From positions 1,914,481-1,978,480 of the forward strand of contig NZ_OZ007030.1 in assembly GCF_963931595.1 (NCBI RefSeq): a stretch of 64,000 nucleotides of DNA, in the 5' to 3' direction. The position numbers and the translations under genes were made by a program. The stretch is from an uncultured Subdoligranulum sp. Lineage in GTDB: Bacteria > Bacillota > Clostridia > Oscillospirales > Ruminococcaceae. The notes under the pieces are model-generated. The model made no database searches, was not told the origin of the DNA, and worked only from the letters and a program-made list of their open reading frames with translations. Numbering within the stretch: position 1 is the first letter of the stretch; each line of letters begins with the position of its first letter. Shown here in pieces: positions 11,371 through 20,282 of this stretch.

Positions 11371-11976
11371 TTACCGGGCGCGCGAAAGGCCGCGCAGCGC
11401 CACTTTGATGATGTCCTGCACGGGCAGGGTTTCGTCCACCCGGGCCACGGCGGCCGCCGCGTCGGAGGGCGTATAGCCCAGGCTGACCAGGGCGGCCACC
11501 GCCTGGGCGGGGGCGGAGCTGGGCACCGCGGCGGAAAGATCCGCGCCGCCGAAGCCGGTGCCGTCGGCCAGGCCCTTGCCCACCTTGTCCTTCAGTTCCA
11601 GCGTGATGCGCTGGGCCAGCTTGGGCCCCACGCCGGAAGCCTTGGTGAACGCCTTGTGGTCCCCCGAGGAGGCCGCCAGGGCGATTTTTTCGGGGCTCAT
11701 CACCGAAAGGATGGCCAGCCCCGCCTTGGGGCCCACGCCGGAAACGGCGGTGAGCATCTTGAAGCAGTCCCGCTGCTCCTCGGTGGCGAAGCCGTAGAGG
11801 GAAACGTCGTTCTCACTGACGTTCATGACGGTGTAGACCGTGCCATCCTGGCCCGGGGCGGGCAGCGCCTCGCCGGTGGTGGCAGGGATCTGCACGGCAT
11901 AGCCCACACCGCCGCAGCTGATGACGGCGGTGTCCAGCGACTTTTTCAGAATTTTGCCGGTCAGGCAATAGATCAT
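11371..11976 (-). CDS. ruvA: Holliday junction branch migration protein RuvA
   Basis: Binds the four-way junction and recruits RuvB. 201 residues in three parts: an OB fold beginning MIYCLTGKIL, tandem helix-hairpin-helix motifs LTAVSGVGPKAGLAIL and FTKASGVGPKLAQRI (about 74-125), and a small C-terminal RuvB-binding domain (about 155-200) after an Ala/Ser-rich linker. Confidence 0.96.
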   Translation of the reverse strand: MIYCLTGKILKKSLDTAVISCGGVGYAVQIPATTGEALPAPGQDGTVYTVMNVSENDVSLYGFATEEQRDCFKMLTAVSGVGPKAGLAILSVMSPEKIALAASSGDHKAFTKASGVGPKLAQRITLELKDKVGKGLADGTGFGGADLSAAVPSSAPAQAVAALVSLGYTPSDAAAAVARVDETLPVQDIIKVALRGLSRAR

Positions 11977-12012
11977 GGTATCCTTCCTTCTGATTCAAAA
12001 GGGGCGCGGCGC

Positions 12013-12510
12013 TCAGCGCGGCCGGGTGCCCATCAGTCGGCTGCGGCTGCAATGGCAGTGGGCAATGGCCATGCCCAGGGCATCCGCCGTGTCGTCGGGT
12101 TTGGGGATGGTATCCAGGTGCAGCATCATGCGGGTCATCTCCTGAATCTGCTTCTTCACGGCCTTGCCGTAGCCGGTGATGGCCTGCTTGACCTGCATGG
12201 GGGTGTATTCGTAAATGGGCACGCCGCACTGGGCGGCTGCCAGCAATATGACGCCGCGGGCTTCCGCCACGCCGATGACGGTGGTCTGGTTGTGCTGGTA
12301 GTAGAGTTTTTCCAGCGAGATGGCCTCCGGCTGATACCGGCGGCAGACATCCAGCACCGCGTCGTAGATTTCGCACAGGCGCTGTTCAAAGGGGGTGTCC
12401 TTCTCGGTGAGGATGGCGCCGTAGCCCACAGGGGCAAACCGGTTGCCCACATACTCCACAACGCCCCAGCCCACGATGGCATACCCGGGGTCAATGCCCA
12501 GTACCCGCAA
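12013..12510 (-). CDS. ruvC: Holliday junction resolvase RuvC
   Basis: Endonuclease that resolves Holliday junctions. I set the start at the TTG at 12510 because a strong GGGGAGGTG lies eight bases upstream and the product then begins with RVLGIDPG, the normal RuvC start. 165 residues is the usual size. The catalytic acids are the Asp of IDPGYA, the Glu of SLEKLYY, and the late Asp pair in KPDDTADALG. First gene of the minus-strand run ruvC-ruvA-ruvB-glmM. A TATACT -10 box is visible near 12540 but without a good -35. Confidence 0.94.
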   Translation of the reverse strand: MRVLGIDPGYAIVGWGVVEYVGNRFAPVGYGAILTEKDTPFEQRLCEIYDAVLDVCRRYQPEAISLEKLYYQHNQTTVIGVAEARGVILLAAAQCGVPIYEYTPMQVKQAITGYGKAVKKQIQEMTRMMLHLDTIPKPDDTADALGMAIAHCHCSRSRLMGTRPR

Positions 12511-12652
12511 CTCTCTACACCTCCCCACTTTAACCGATATAGTATACCACAAAATTCCGGTGCCGTCCACCGTGCGCTCCCGCTTTTCGGGATGAGCAGA
12601 ACGGCGTTTTACCGTGCTTTTCAAAAAAAGTTGATTTTTTTGCAAAAAGGGC

Positions 12653-12681
12653 TTGATTTTTTCTTCCAGGTTTGGTATGAT
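12653..12681 (+). promoter_or_regulatory. Promoter of tRNA-Val
   Basis: TTGATT (12653-12658) and TATGAT (12676-12681) are spaced by exactly 17 bases. The expected start point falls around 12688, some 30 bases before the tRNA. The region between ruvC and the tRNA is rich in T and A runs, unlike the surrounding genes. Confidence 0.75.
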
Positions 12682-12717
12682 TATTGGCGTCGCAAGAAGC
12701 GCGGCACAACCGAATAT

Positions 12718-12793
12718 GGACGGTTAGCTCAGCTGGTAGAGCATCTGCTTGACGTGCAGGAGGTCACAGGTTCGAGTCCTGTACCGTCCACCA
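12718..12793 (+). tRNA. tRNA-Val (anticodon GAC), CCA encoded
   Basis: All four arms can be folded by hand. The acceptor GGACGGT pairs with ACCGTCC, the D arm is GCTC/GAGC, and the anticodon stem TCTGC/GCAGG holds the loop TTGACGT with anticodon GAC at positions 34-36. The T arm ACAGG/CCTGT carries the TTCGAGT loop. The CCA end is encoded (12791-12793). The unit has its own promoter and terminator, so it is a monocistronic tRNA gene. Confidence 0.95.
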
Positions 12794-12799
12794 GATCAG

Positions 12800-12830
12800 C
12801 CCGGAACGGAAGGTTCCGGGTTTTTACTTT
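12800..12830 (+). terminator. Rho-independent terminator of tRNA-Val
   Basis: Perfect 8-bp stem CCCGGAAC / GTTCCGGG with a 5-base loop, followed by TTTTT. It starts 7 bases after the CCA end. Confidence 0.9.
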
Positions 12831-12900
12831 TGTCTTCTTGCGAAAAAGCAGCGGCGTGCAGGTCTTCCGGCCTGCACGCCGCTGTGGTTTTTATCCGCAA

Positions 12901-14232
12901 TTATTGGGCGCGGCGGTTTTCCCGATCCTTCTCCCGTTCCCGGTGCTCCCGGCGGTCCCCCTTGCGGGGTTCCTCCTGGGGCGGGCGGCGGGTCAGGCGG
13001 ACTTCCTGCACGCGGCGGTGGCTCACACGGGTCACCGTGCCGTCGCAGTCGCCCCACACGAAGTGGTCCCCCACCTTGGGCAGCCGGCCCAGCTTTTCCT
13101 GGACCAGACCGCTGATGGCAATGGCATCGATCTCCTCCTTGTCGCGGATGGAGAGCTCCTCCGCCACATCGTCAATGCCAGCGGTGCCGGACACCAGCCA
13201 GCTGCCGTCGCTCTGCTGGCGGATATCCTCCACCACGTCGTCGTGTTCATCCCAGATCTCGCCCACCAGCTCCTCCAGGATGTCCTCCAGCGTGATGATG
13301 CCGGCGGTGCCGCCGTATTCATCCACCACCACAGCCATGTGGTGCTTGCTCTCCCGCAGGGTCAGCAGCAGGGTGGAAATCTGGGTGGCGGTGGTGGTGT
13401 ACAGCGTGGGACTGACCAGGTTCTCCAGCTTGACTTCCTTCACGTTGCCCTTGCGCAGCGCCGCGAAGCAGTCCTTCTCATGCACCACGCCGATGATGTT
13501 GTCGATGGTCTCGTGGTAGACCGGCAGGCGGGAATACCCGCTCTCGGCGAACATTTCCACCACTTCGTCCATGGGGGTATCGTCCTCCACGGCCACCACG
13601 TCCACACGGGGGGTCAGCACGTCCTCCACTTCCACGTCATCGAACTCGATGGCGCTGCGGATCAGTTCGCTTTCCCGGTCGGTCAGCTCGCCGTCCTTCT
13701 CGGCCTCGCTGACCATCGTCACCAGCTCACCTTCGGTGATGGTGTCCCGTTCGCCCTTGTAAAAGCGCTTGGCCAGGAAGTTTTTCCACTGCCCGAAGAT
13801 CCAGTTCAGCGGCGTGAACACCGTGACCAGCACGCTCAGGGTGGGCGCAAAGCTCAAAGCCAGCGACTCCGGCATCTCCTTGGCCATGCTCTTGGGGGTG
13901 ATCTCACCGAAGGTGAGCACCACCAGCGTCATCACGACGGTGGACACCGTGGGGCCGTACACCCCGCCCAGCACCTTGGTGAAGAGCACCGTGCCGATGG
14001 AGGAAGCGCCGATGTTCACGATGTTGTTGCCGATGAGGATGGTGCTGAGCAGACTGTCGTACCGCTCAGCCAGCGAGAGGACCTTGGCGGCCTGCCGGTC
14101 GCCGGCGTCGGCGCGGCTGCGCAGACGGATGAGGTTCAGGGAAGAATACGCGGTCTCGGCCGAAGAAAAGAAGGCCGACATGCACACCAGAATAACCAGT
14201 GCCACGATCATAAATATACTGCCATCGTCCAT
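12901..14232 (-). CDS. CNNM/CBS-domain membrane protein (hemolysin C / CorC family)
   Basis: 443 residues from the ATG at 14232. A TTG at 14247 would add five residues. The CNNM domain with about four membrane segments covers 1-190 and carries the family motifs FFSSAETAYSSL and ILIGNNIVNI. Two CBS domains (about 205-330) follow, then a CorC/HlyC domain (about 345-425) and a charged Arg/Glu tail. Family members are linked to magnesium or cobalt efflux. 'Hemolysin' is a historical name and should not be read literally. The gene stands alone. Confidence 0.85.
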   Translation of the reverse strand: MDDGSIFMIVALVILVCMSAFFSSAETAYSSLNLIRLRSRADAGDRQAAKVLSLAERYDSLLSTILIGNNIVNIGASSIGTVLFTKVLGGVYGPTVSTVVMTLVVLTFGEITPKSMAKEMPESLALSFAPTLSVLVTVFTPLNWIFGQWKNFLAKRFYKGERDTITEGELVTMVSEAEKDGELTDRESELIRSAIEFDDVEVEDVLTPRVDVVAVEDDTPMDEVVEMFAESGYSRLPVYHETIDNIIGVVHEKDCFAALRKGNVKEVKLENLVSPTLYTTTATQISTLLLTLRESKHHMAVVVDEYGGTAGIITLEDILEELVGEIWDEHDDVVEDIRQQSDGSWLVSGTAGIDDVAEELSIRDKEEIDAIAISGLVQEKLGRLPKVGDHFVWGDCDGTVTRVSHRRVQEVRLTRRPPQEEPRKGDRREHREREKDRENRRAQ

Positions 14233-14410
14233 TGGGGAAACTACCAACTCAACTTTCTGTATTCAAATTTTATGCGTTCCGCGCAAAGTACAGTGAACGC
14301 ATATTGTAATGTATGATACCATACTTTGCCGCAAAACGCAAGATGGCGCGGACCAGGATGCAAAACAGATGCAGGTTCTGCGGGCGCCGGGATGCGCAAA
14401 GCCTGTCGCA

Positions 14411-14439
14411 TTGCGCACCGGGCGGGCGCGTGTTATAAT
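14411..14439 (+). promoter_or_regulatory. Promoter of the 14478 membrane protein gene
   Basis: TTGCGC (14411-14416) and a perfect TATAAT (14434-14439) are 17 bases apart, about 40 bases before the start codon. It lies in the divergent gap beside the CNNM gene. Confidence 0.8.
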
Positions 14440-14477
14440 AAGGTGTATTTTTGTATCCTGTGACAAGGAGGCCCCTG

Positions 14478-16238
14478 ATGAATTCCCTCTCCCCCCTTTG
14501 CCGGCGGCACCGCCGGCTGCTGCTGGCCGTCGGCTATCTGCTGATCCTGGCCCTGGCCGTGATGTACCTGCGGGTCACCATCAGCGTTCCGCCCGAGGGC
14601 GACGACCGGCTGACGCTGAACAAATGGATGTTCGAGTTCGACCGCACACCCTTCCTGGAATATCTCTGGCGGGACCTGGGCGAGCGGCTGCGGTATTTCA
14701 CCCTGCAGGAAGTCCGCTTCTTCCCGTTCCACTACCCGTCGGCCTTCTCGCTGCTCTTTTACGGCAGCCTGACCAGCTACCGGCTGTACATCATCGGTGT
14801 GACGGCAGCAGCGGGCTTTCTGACCAGCCGGGTGGTGGCCCGGCTCAGCCGCAGCGACGCTTTGGCCCTGGGCGGGTTTGCCCTGGCCCTGTCGCTGGCG
14901 CCCATCTTCAACGAGGGCATGTACAGCTACTACGCCGTGCCCCAGAAGGCGCTGTTCTGGGCCATGGCGGGCTGGCTCTGCCTGCTGCGGATGCAGGATA
15001 CCGGCCATCGCCGCTGGGGCGTGGCCGCCGGCATTCTGGTATTTATTTCCTGCGGCACCTACGAGATCGGCTACATGTACACGGTGCTGGCCGTAGTGCT
15101 GTGGGCGGTGCTGCGCCGCAGCCTGAAGCAGGGCCTGCTGGGCTGTGCCCCCGCCCTGGCGGGCACCGCGGTGGCCCTGGCCTTCCATCTGGGCTGCTCC
15201 CGCGGGACGGGTTCCACCGGCAACGCCCTCTCGCTGAATCTGCCCGAGATCGCCCGGGTCACGGTGCAGCAGATGGCCTCGGCCATCCCCTTCCTCAACC
15301 CGCTGGTGCAGGGCCAGGACCCCGGCGCCATCACCGGCGGCGACAAGCTCTGGCCGTTGCTGCTGGGCCTTGTGGCAGCGCTTGTGCTCTGTTTTGCCGC
15401 CCCGCGGCTGAAAACCGCCCCTAAAGTTCTGGGCGGGCTGGCGCTGCTGGGATTGGGGCTGTGGTTTGCCCCGGCCCTGCTGCTGGCCTGTTCCGAGCGG
15501 TACCAGGCCCCCGAGGCCATCACCTGGAAGTGGGGTTACATTCCCGCGGCAGCCTGTGCTGTGGGACTGGCGCTGCTGCTGGCCGCCCTCATCGTGCTGC
15601 TGGCCGGCGCGCTGGCCAGGCTGCCCCTTGTGCCCGGCGTGCTGCTGCGGCTGGTGCTGGCCGGAGCCATCGCCGTGGGACTGTGCGCCAACGGCGCCTA
15701 CACCCGGGCCTGCCTGCGCAACCACCACGCCCAGAACCTGGACAACTACTATTTCTTCGTGAACACCCTGGATGCCGGGCTGGCAAACCCCATCACCGAT
15801 GAGGACCTGATCCTCTGCAATGAAAACGTCTGGGCCAGCAACCCCGACGCCGAATCCTACTTCTTCAGCCGGTTCACCGGCCGGGAACTCCATGCCCAGG
15901 TGATGGGCGCCGGGGAGGTGCCCGACGATCTGACCGGCAGCGTCTACGGCTACCAGACCTACCGCGACTACGGCGGCTACGATCTGGCCTGGTGCGGCCG
16001 CGCCCAGGACGCCACCGGCGAGCTGCTGGACACCCTGCAGGTCTATGTGCAGGGGGCCGTGGTGCCGGACAACGCCGTCATCAAGTACAAGGTCCGCCTG
16101 CCGGACGGCAGCGAGGAGGCCCGGTCCATCTGTCTGCTGGACTGCACCAAGACCGAGCGCAACGCCCGGGGCGACTATCTGGCCACGGTGGAGGATTCCT
16201 CCATCCTCAACGCCAAGATCATGATCTGGGACGGCTGA
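14478..16238 (+). CDS. Polytopic membrane protein, possibly DUF6056-like
   Basis: 586 residues from the ATG at 14478, which follows AAGGAGG at good spacing. An earlier in-frame ATG at 14451 would sit inside the promoter leader. There are about ten hydrophobic segments over residues 15-410 and a soluble outside domain (about 420-586) with Tyr/Asp-rich strands. An early acidic loop (PPEGDDR) after the first membrane segment is placed as in GT-C glycosyltransferases. The layout is like GT-C or DUF6056-type proteins, but no family motif is certain. The next gene starts 22 bases downstream, so both are probably one operon. Confidence 0.65.
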   Translation: MNSLSPLCRRHRRLLLAVGYLLILALAVMYLRVTISVPPEGDDRLTLNKWMFEFDRTPFLEYLWRDLGERLRYFTLQEVRFFPFHYPSAFSLLFYGSLTSYRLYIIGVTAAAGFLTSRVVARLSRSDALALGGFALALSLAPIFNEGMYSYYAVPQKALFWAMAGWLCLLRMQDTGHRRWGVAAGILVFISCGTYEIGYMYTVLAVVLWAVLRRSLKQGLLGCAPALAGTAVALAFHLGCSRGTGSTGNALSLNLPEIARVTVQQMASAIPFLNPLVQGQDPGAITGGDKLWPLLLGLVAALVLCFAAPRLKTAPKVLGGLALLGLGLWFAPALLLACSERYQAPEAITWKWGYIPAAACAVGLALLLAALIVLLAGALARLPLVPGVLLRLVLAGAIAVGLCANGAYTRACLRNHHAQNLDNYYFFVNTLDAGLANPITDEDLILCNENVWASNPDAESYFFSRFTGRELHAQVMGAGEVPDDLTGSVYGYQTYRDYGGYDLAWCGRAQDATGELLDTLQVYVQGAVVPDNAVIKYKVRLPDGSEEARSICLLDCTKTERNARGDYLATVEDSSILNAKIMIWDG

Positions 16239-16260
16239 GTCCCGAAAAGAGGTTACGACG

Positions 16261-18585
16261 ATGGAACACCTGGTTTCCCTGCTGCGGAAAAACAAACTGC
16301 TGGCCGCCGCCCTGGTGGCGGAGCTGGCGGTGGTGGTCTGGCTGGCGGCAGGGCTGTTCGGTCCGGCCTACCGCCTCTCGCTGACGCCCGACGCCTTTTC
16401 CAACGGCTTTCCCGGCTTTGCGGCGCTCAATGAGGACGGCAGCGCCCTGCAGATCTACAACAACAACGGCTTCACCTCCGACAAGGAGATCACCTTCTCC
16501 ACGGCGGGGGTAGCCCTACCCTCCGGCGCCTACGAGGTGACGGTGGACTATTTCTCCTGCCAGACCCCCGACGCCCCCACCTTCAGCGTGCAGCAGAGTG
16601 CCGGTTCGCTGACCTTTGCCTCCGACAAAGTGCCCTCCGCCGTCCAGGCCGACACGCTGACCCTGGACGACGGCCACCGCACCGTCACCACCCGGCTGTG
16701 GGTCAGTTCGGGCGCCCGGCTGCAGGACCTGACCGCCACCCTGCACTACGGCGAGGGCCAGCTCTACCTGTACGGCATCCAGTTCGCCGAGCAGCCCATC
16801 TACCGGCTGACCCGGCTGGTCTGTTTTCTCTTCTTCTTTGGCGTGGTGGATTTTCTCGGCTGGCTGCTGGTGGCCTGCACCGGCGCCCGGGGCGCTGCCC
16901 GCCGCCGCGCCCTGCGCCTGCCCCTGGCCCTGCTGGGCATCACGGTGCTGGCCTGCCTGCCCCTTTTCAGCGACCACCTCTATTTCGGCCACGACCTGCG
17001 CTACCATCTGCAGCGCATCACCGCCATGGCCGCCGAGCTGTCCTACGGGCAGTTCCCGGTGCGCATCGCCACCACCACCCTCAACGGCTACGGCTACATC
17101 AACCCGCTGTGCTACTGCGAGCTGTTTTTGCTGCTGCCCGCCCTTCTGTACAACGCCTGGCTGCCGCTGCGCACCTGCTACCAGGTCTATATCTTTGCCG
17201 TGACGCTGGCCGCCTGCGGCTTCAGCTACCTCTGCTTTGCCCGCATCTCCCGCAGCCGCCAGGGCGGTGTGCTGGGTGCGGCCCTGTATACCCTGTCGGT
17301 CTACCGGCTGGTCTGCGTCTACTTCCGGGCCGCGGTGGGCGAATACACCGCCATGAGCTTCCTGCCCCTGGTGCTGCTGGGCGTCTATGAGATCTACACC
17401 TGCGAAAAGCCCCGCTTCGCCCAGTGGGCCCCGCTGGCCCTGGGCATGGCGGCCCTGGTGCAGAGCCATCTGATCTCCACCGAACTCACCGGCGCTTTCC
17501 TTTTGCTGTTCTGTCTGCTGCGGCTGCGGCAGACGCTCCGCCCCGCCCGGCTGCTGGCCTGGGTGAAAGCCGCCCTGCTGGCCTTCGGGCTCAGCGCCTG
17601 GTTCCTGGTGCCCTTTGCGTCCACCGCCCTCTCGGTGCCGCTGCAGGTCAACGAGGGCCTGCCGGGCAAGCCCCAGAGCGAGGGGCTGACCCTGATGCAG
17701 CTGATCAACCCCTTCGGCCCCGGGTTCGGCGGCACCACCCCCGGCACTTCCAACGACATGAGCCTGACGCTGGGGCTGCCCCTGGTGCTGGGCGTGGCGC
17801 TGGTGGTGTTCTGCCTGCTGCGCCGTGACCGGTGGGAACTGGGCGCCCCCCTGCGGCTGACCGCCGGGCTGGGTGTGCTGGCCGTGGTGCTCTCGCTGCA
17901 GATCTTCCCCTGGGATTTTGTGGAAAGCTGGCTGGGCTTTGTCGCCGGCAAACTGGCGGGCACCTTCCAGTATCCCTGGCGGTTCCTGGCCCCGGCCACG
18001 CTGCTGCTCTGCGCTGCCGCCCTGCTGGCCCTGCAGCTGATTGCCCGGCACCACGGCACCGCGGCCCGTCTGGCGGCGGGCGGTCTGGCGGTGGCCGCCG
18101 CCTTGAGCGTGGGGGTCTTCCAGATGCAGCTGCTGACCTGCACGGAACTCACCGCCAACACCATCAGCCGGGACGACACCCGGGATGTGGGCATCGGCGA
18201 GTATATGATCGACGGGTGCAGCATCTATGAGACGATCTGGGCCCAGCCCAAGCCGGGCAGCGAGGACATGACCCTGACCGGCTACGAGAAGCGGCAGGGC
18301 GTTGCCTACCTGAGTGTGGAGAACACCGGGGCGGAGGCCGACATCTCGGTGCCCATTTTCAACTACGGCCATTACACCGCCGCCGACACCGTTACCGGCA
18401 CCGCCTTCCCCCTGACCAGCGGCGAGAACGCCCGGGTGGTGCTGACCATCCCCGCCGGTTACACCGGTACCATCGCCATCGCCTGGCAGAGCCCTGCGTG
18501 GTGGCGGGGCTGCGAGCTGCTCTCCCTTGTGTGCGCCGCCGGATGCCTGATCCTGGCGCTGGTACGGCGCCGCAAGGCCCTCTGA
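16261..18585 (+). CDS. Large polytopic membrane protein (PTPS-related / YfhO-like)
   Basis: 774 residues. One N-terminal membrane segment (about 12-33) is followed by an outside beta-rich domain (about 40-175), about ten to twelve membrane segments (about 180-620) and a C-terminal outside domain closed by a last membrane helix and RRRK. The stretch HDLRYHLQRI with YGQFPVRI and NGYGYINP matches what I know of the membrane proteins filed under 'PTPS-related' (PF10131). These resemble YfhO-type lipid-linked sugar transferases. The His-Asp pair is a plausible catalytic or ligand site. RBS is AAAGAGG. Confidence 0.7.
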   Translation: MEHLVSLLRKNKLLAAALVAELAVVVWLAAGLFGPAYRLSLTPDAFSNGFPGFAALNEDGSALQIYNNNGFTSDKEITFSTAGVALPSGAYEVTVDYFSCQTPDAPTFSVQQSAGSLTFASDKVPSAVQADTLTLDDGHRTVTTRLWVSSGARLQDLTATLHYGEGQLYLYGIQFAEQPIYRLTRLVCFLFFFGVVDFLGWLLVACTGARGAARRRALRLPLALLGITVLACLPLFSDHLYFGHDLRYHLQRITAMAAELSYGQFPVRIATTTLNGYGYINPLCYCELFLLLPALLYNAWLPLRTCYQVYIFAVTLAACGFSYLCFARISRSRQGGVLGAALYTLSVYRLVCVYFRAAVGEYTAMSFLPLVLLGVYEIYTCEKPRFAQWAPLALGMAALVQSHLISTELTGAFLLLFCLLRLRQTLRPARLLAWVKAALLAFGLSAWFLVPFASTALSVPLQVNEGLPGKPQSEGLTLMQLINPFGPGFGGTTPGTSNDMSLTLGLPLVLGVALVVFCLLRRDRWELGAPLRLTAGLGVLAVVLSLQIFPWDFVESWLGFVAGKLAGTFQYPWRFLAPATLLLCAAALLALQLIARHHGTAARLAAGGLAVAAALSVGVFQMQLLTCTELTANTISRDDTRDVGIGEYMIDGCSIYETIWAQPKPGSEDMTLTGYEKRQGVAYLSVENTGAEADISVPIFNYGHYTAADTVTGTAFPLTSGENARVVLTIPAGYTGTIAIAWQSPAWWRGCELLSLVCAAGCLILALVRRRKAL

Positions 18586-18850
18586 TTTTGCCTGAAACGG
18601 TCTTTTCCGGGGATTTACCTGCGAAATATTACCCGGAAAAATTTTACAAAGATTGCAATGCTTTTTGATTTTGCGTCGTTATAGTATACAGAACCCCGAT
18701 TTATGCCATAGCATCGCCAGGTCGTACAGATTCTTACAGATTGTACTGTTTTTTCTTGTCGGCTTTTCCGCTTGCTTTTGTCGAGGGTTCCGGCGTATAA
18801 TAATACATCGCCATAGGTATGCTGTTTTTGAGATGTATAAGGAGTTTCCT
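18586..18850. other. Intergenic region with promoter for the PAP2 gene
   Basis: 265 bases, much richer in A+T than the flanks. It contains two close copies of TTACAGATT-like sequence (18719-18745) and the promoter at 18772-18801. I see no convincing terminator for the upstream gene, and the frames open here have no coding character. Confidence 0.5.
18772..18801 (+). promoter_or_regulatory. Promoter of the PAP2 gene
   Basis: TTGCTT (18772-18777) and TATAAT (18796-18801) with an 18-base spacer, about 40 bases before the AAGGAG ribosome site. Confidence 0.7.
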
Positions 18851-19537
18851 ATGCGTAATTGGTGTATGCGTCATCCCGTATGGTTCATGACGCTGTATGC
18901 ATTGTTTTATCTGACCTGTTTCGGTTTTCTGGAAAAGGCCATCCTGGTGCCGGACCTGTGGGTGCACTGCCGTCTGGACGACCTGATTCCCTTCTGCAAG
19001 TATGCCGTCGTCCCCTATGTGATGTGGTTCCCGTGGATCCCTTTCACGCTGTTCTACATACTGTGGCATGCGCCGCGCGCTGATTTCTGGCGGCTCTGCC
19101 TGCCGCTGTTTGCCGGCATGACGCTGTCGCTGCTGTTCTATGTGATGGTCCCCAACGGACTGGCACTGCGTCCCCACAGCGTTCCCGGCAGCGACTTCTT
19201 CGCCGAGGCGGTGCGCGCCCTCTACCGGCACGACACCCCCACCAACGTCTGCCCGTCCATCCACGTGTCCAACTCGGTCACGCTGATGCTGGCCTACTAC
19301 CGCTGCAGCTGCTTTGATGCACCCCGCCGCCGCTGGATGCGCCCCGCCGCCGCGGTGCTCTGCCTGGCCATCACCCTTTCCACCATGCTGCTCAAGCAGC
19401 ACAGCGTCATCGATGTGGTGTTCGGCATCCTGCTGGCCCTGGCCCTGGATTACGCCGCCACCGTGCTGCAGGCGGAAACTTCTCCGCTGCACCACCACAG
19501 CCGCCACCGCAAACAGCGTCTGCCCGAATGGTGGTAA
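18851..19537 (+). CDS. PAP2-family membrane phosphatase / IPC-synthase-like enzyme
   Basis: 228 residues from the ATG preceded by AAGGAG. The upstream extension of the frame crosses the promoter and is not coding. About six membrane helices. The PAP2 core is visible as PSIHVSN (about 136-142) and a third motif with His in KQHSVIDVV (about 182-190). The first motif is weak, and only ALRP is seen. Members dephosphorylate lipid phosphates such as undecaprenyl pyrophosphate or transfer head groups. It follows two putative glycan-handling membrane proteins, so a lipid-carrier role is plausible but inferred. Confidence 0.8.
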   Translation: MRNWCMRHPVWFMTLYALFYLTCFGFLEKAILVPDLWVHCRLDDLIPFCKYAVVPYVMWFPWIPFTLFYILWHAPRADFWRLCLPLFAGMTLSLLFYVMVPNGLALRPHSVPGSDFFAEAVRALYRHDTPTNVCPSIHVSNSVTLMLAYYRCSCFDAPRRRWMRPAAAVLCLAITLSTMLLKQHSVIDVVFGILLALALDYAATVLQAETSPLHHHSRHRKQRLPEWW

Positions 19538-19544
19538 CACAGTA

Positions 19545-19576
19545 AAAAACCCCGACGAAAATTCGTCGGGGTTTTT
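19545..19576. terminator. Bidirectional terminator between PAP2 and SMR genes
   Basis: A 15-bp perfect stem (19545-19559 with 19562-19576) has A-run and T-run ends built in. It can end the plus-strand PAP2 transcript and the minus-strand SMR transcript, whose stop is at 19579. Confidence 0.92.
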
Positions 19577-19578
19577 GT

Positions 19579-19926
19579 TTACAGTGCATAAATCAGGATG
19601 CCCACGATGATGATGACCAGGGCTGCCGCCTTGCGGGGGTTCATCTTCTCGTGGAAGATGGTGACGCCGAACACCGTCACATACAGATAGCCGGTGGCCT
19701 CCAGCACGGGGCCCACGTTGAGGGGCACCCCCTTGTAGGCCAGCATGGTCAGCAGGGTGCAGCCCACAAACAGGCCGTAGCCCAGCAGCACCCGCCAGTC
19801 GGTGTATTCGGCCAGCAGGGATTTGTGTTCCCGCAGCGCGGCCTTTTTGAGCAGCACCTGGGACACCGAAGCCAGAAAAGTGCTGAAAAGATAGAGCAGC
19901 AGATAGGGAAGCTGTGCCTGTGTCAT
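19579..19926 (-). CDS. SMR/EamA-type four-helix membrane protein, partner 2 (ArnF-like)
   Basis: 115 residues with four hydrophobic helices, starting MTQAQLPYLL. The size, the SQVLLKKAAL segment in helix 1 and the final ALVIIIVGILIYAL helix match small multidrug resistance / EamA half-transporters. The ATG overlaps the stop of the neighbouring 119-residue protein by four bases. Such translationally coupled pairs usually act as heterodimers. Next to an ArnC-like transferase, the closest functional analogue is the ArnE/ArnF flippase that turns over a lipid-linked amino sugar (inference). Confidence 0.75.
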   Translation of the reverse strand: MTQAQLPYLLLYLFSTFLASVSQVLLKKAALREHKSLLAEYTDWRVLLGYGLFVGCTLLTMLAYKGVPLNVGPVLEATGYLYVTVFGVTIFHEKMNPRKAAALVIIIVGILIYAL

Positions 19927-20282
19927 GAGCGGTCCTCCCCTTCGTGGTCGGCCCGCACAAAGAGCACGATGCCCACAATGATGACGAGGGCCCCCACCAG
20001 CTGCCGGGGAGTGACCGTCTCGCCGAAGATCAGCAGACCCAGCAGGATGCCCCAGACCACCGTGACAGCCTTGTTGGCGTAGGCGGTAGTCAGCGGCAGA
20101 TGCTTGATGACCTGCTGCCAGCCGAAGGCGTAGGCCACCAGCGCGGCCAGCATGCAACCGTAGAGCAGCAGGAAGGGCAGGCTGAGAAAGGCCTGCCGGG
20201 AGGCCAGTTTGCTGCAGACGCTGCTCAGGGCGTAGATGCCCAGGAAGACATGCAGCACCAGATACCATTTAGCCTGTTTCAA
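19923..20282 (-). CDS. SMR/EamA-type four-helix membrane protein, partner 1 (ArnE-like)
   Basis: 119 residues, four helices. It has the EamA signature region TTAYANKAVTVVWGILLGLLIFGE (about 65-88) and ends in a charged tail (RADHEGEDRS). Start and stop both overlap neighbours: 4 bases with the glycosyltransferase (20279-20282) and 4 bases with the second SMR gene. A substrate cannot be read from sequence. The tight coupling to a DPM1/ArnC-type transferase argues for flipping a polyprenyl-linked sugar rather than drug export. Confidence 0.75.
   Translation of the reverse strand: MKQAKWYLVLHVFLGIYALSSVCSKLASRQAFLSLPFLLLYGCMLAALVAYAFGWQQVIKHLPLTTAYANKAVTVVWGILLGLLIFGETVTPRQLVGALVIIVGIVLFVRADHEGEDRS

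Noticed and set aside
12901..14232. Reading the CNNM/CBS protein as a hemolysin
   Set aside because: The name is historical. Domains point to a metal-ion transporter, with no toxin feature.
9979..14316. A very long plus-strand frame across glmM, ruvBA, ruvC and the tRNA
   Set aside because: It runs through a tRNA gene and four well-supported minus-strand genes, so it cannot be real.
14433..16295. A 620-codon minus-strand frame opposite the 14478 membrane protein
   Set aside because: Gln/Gly/His-rich low-complexity antisense translation. The plus strand has promoter, ribosome site and membrane helices.
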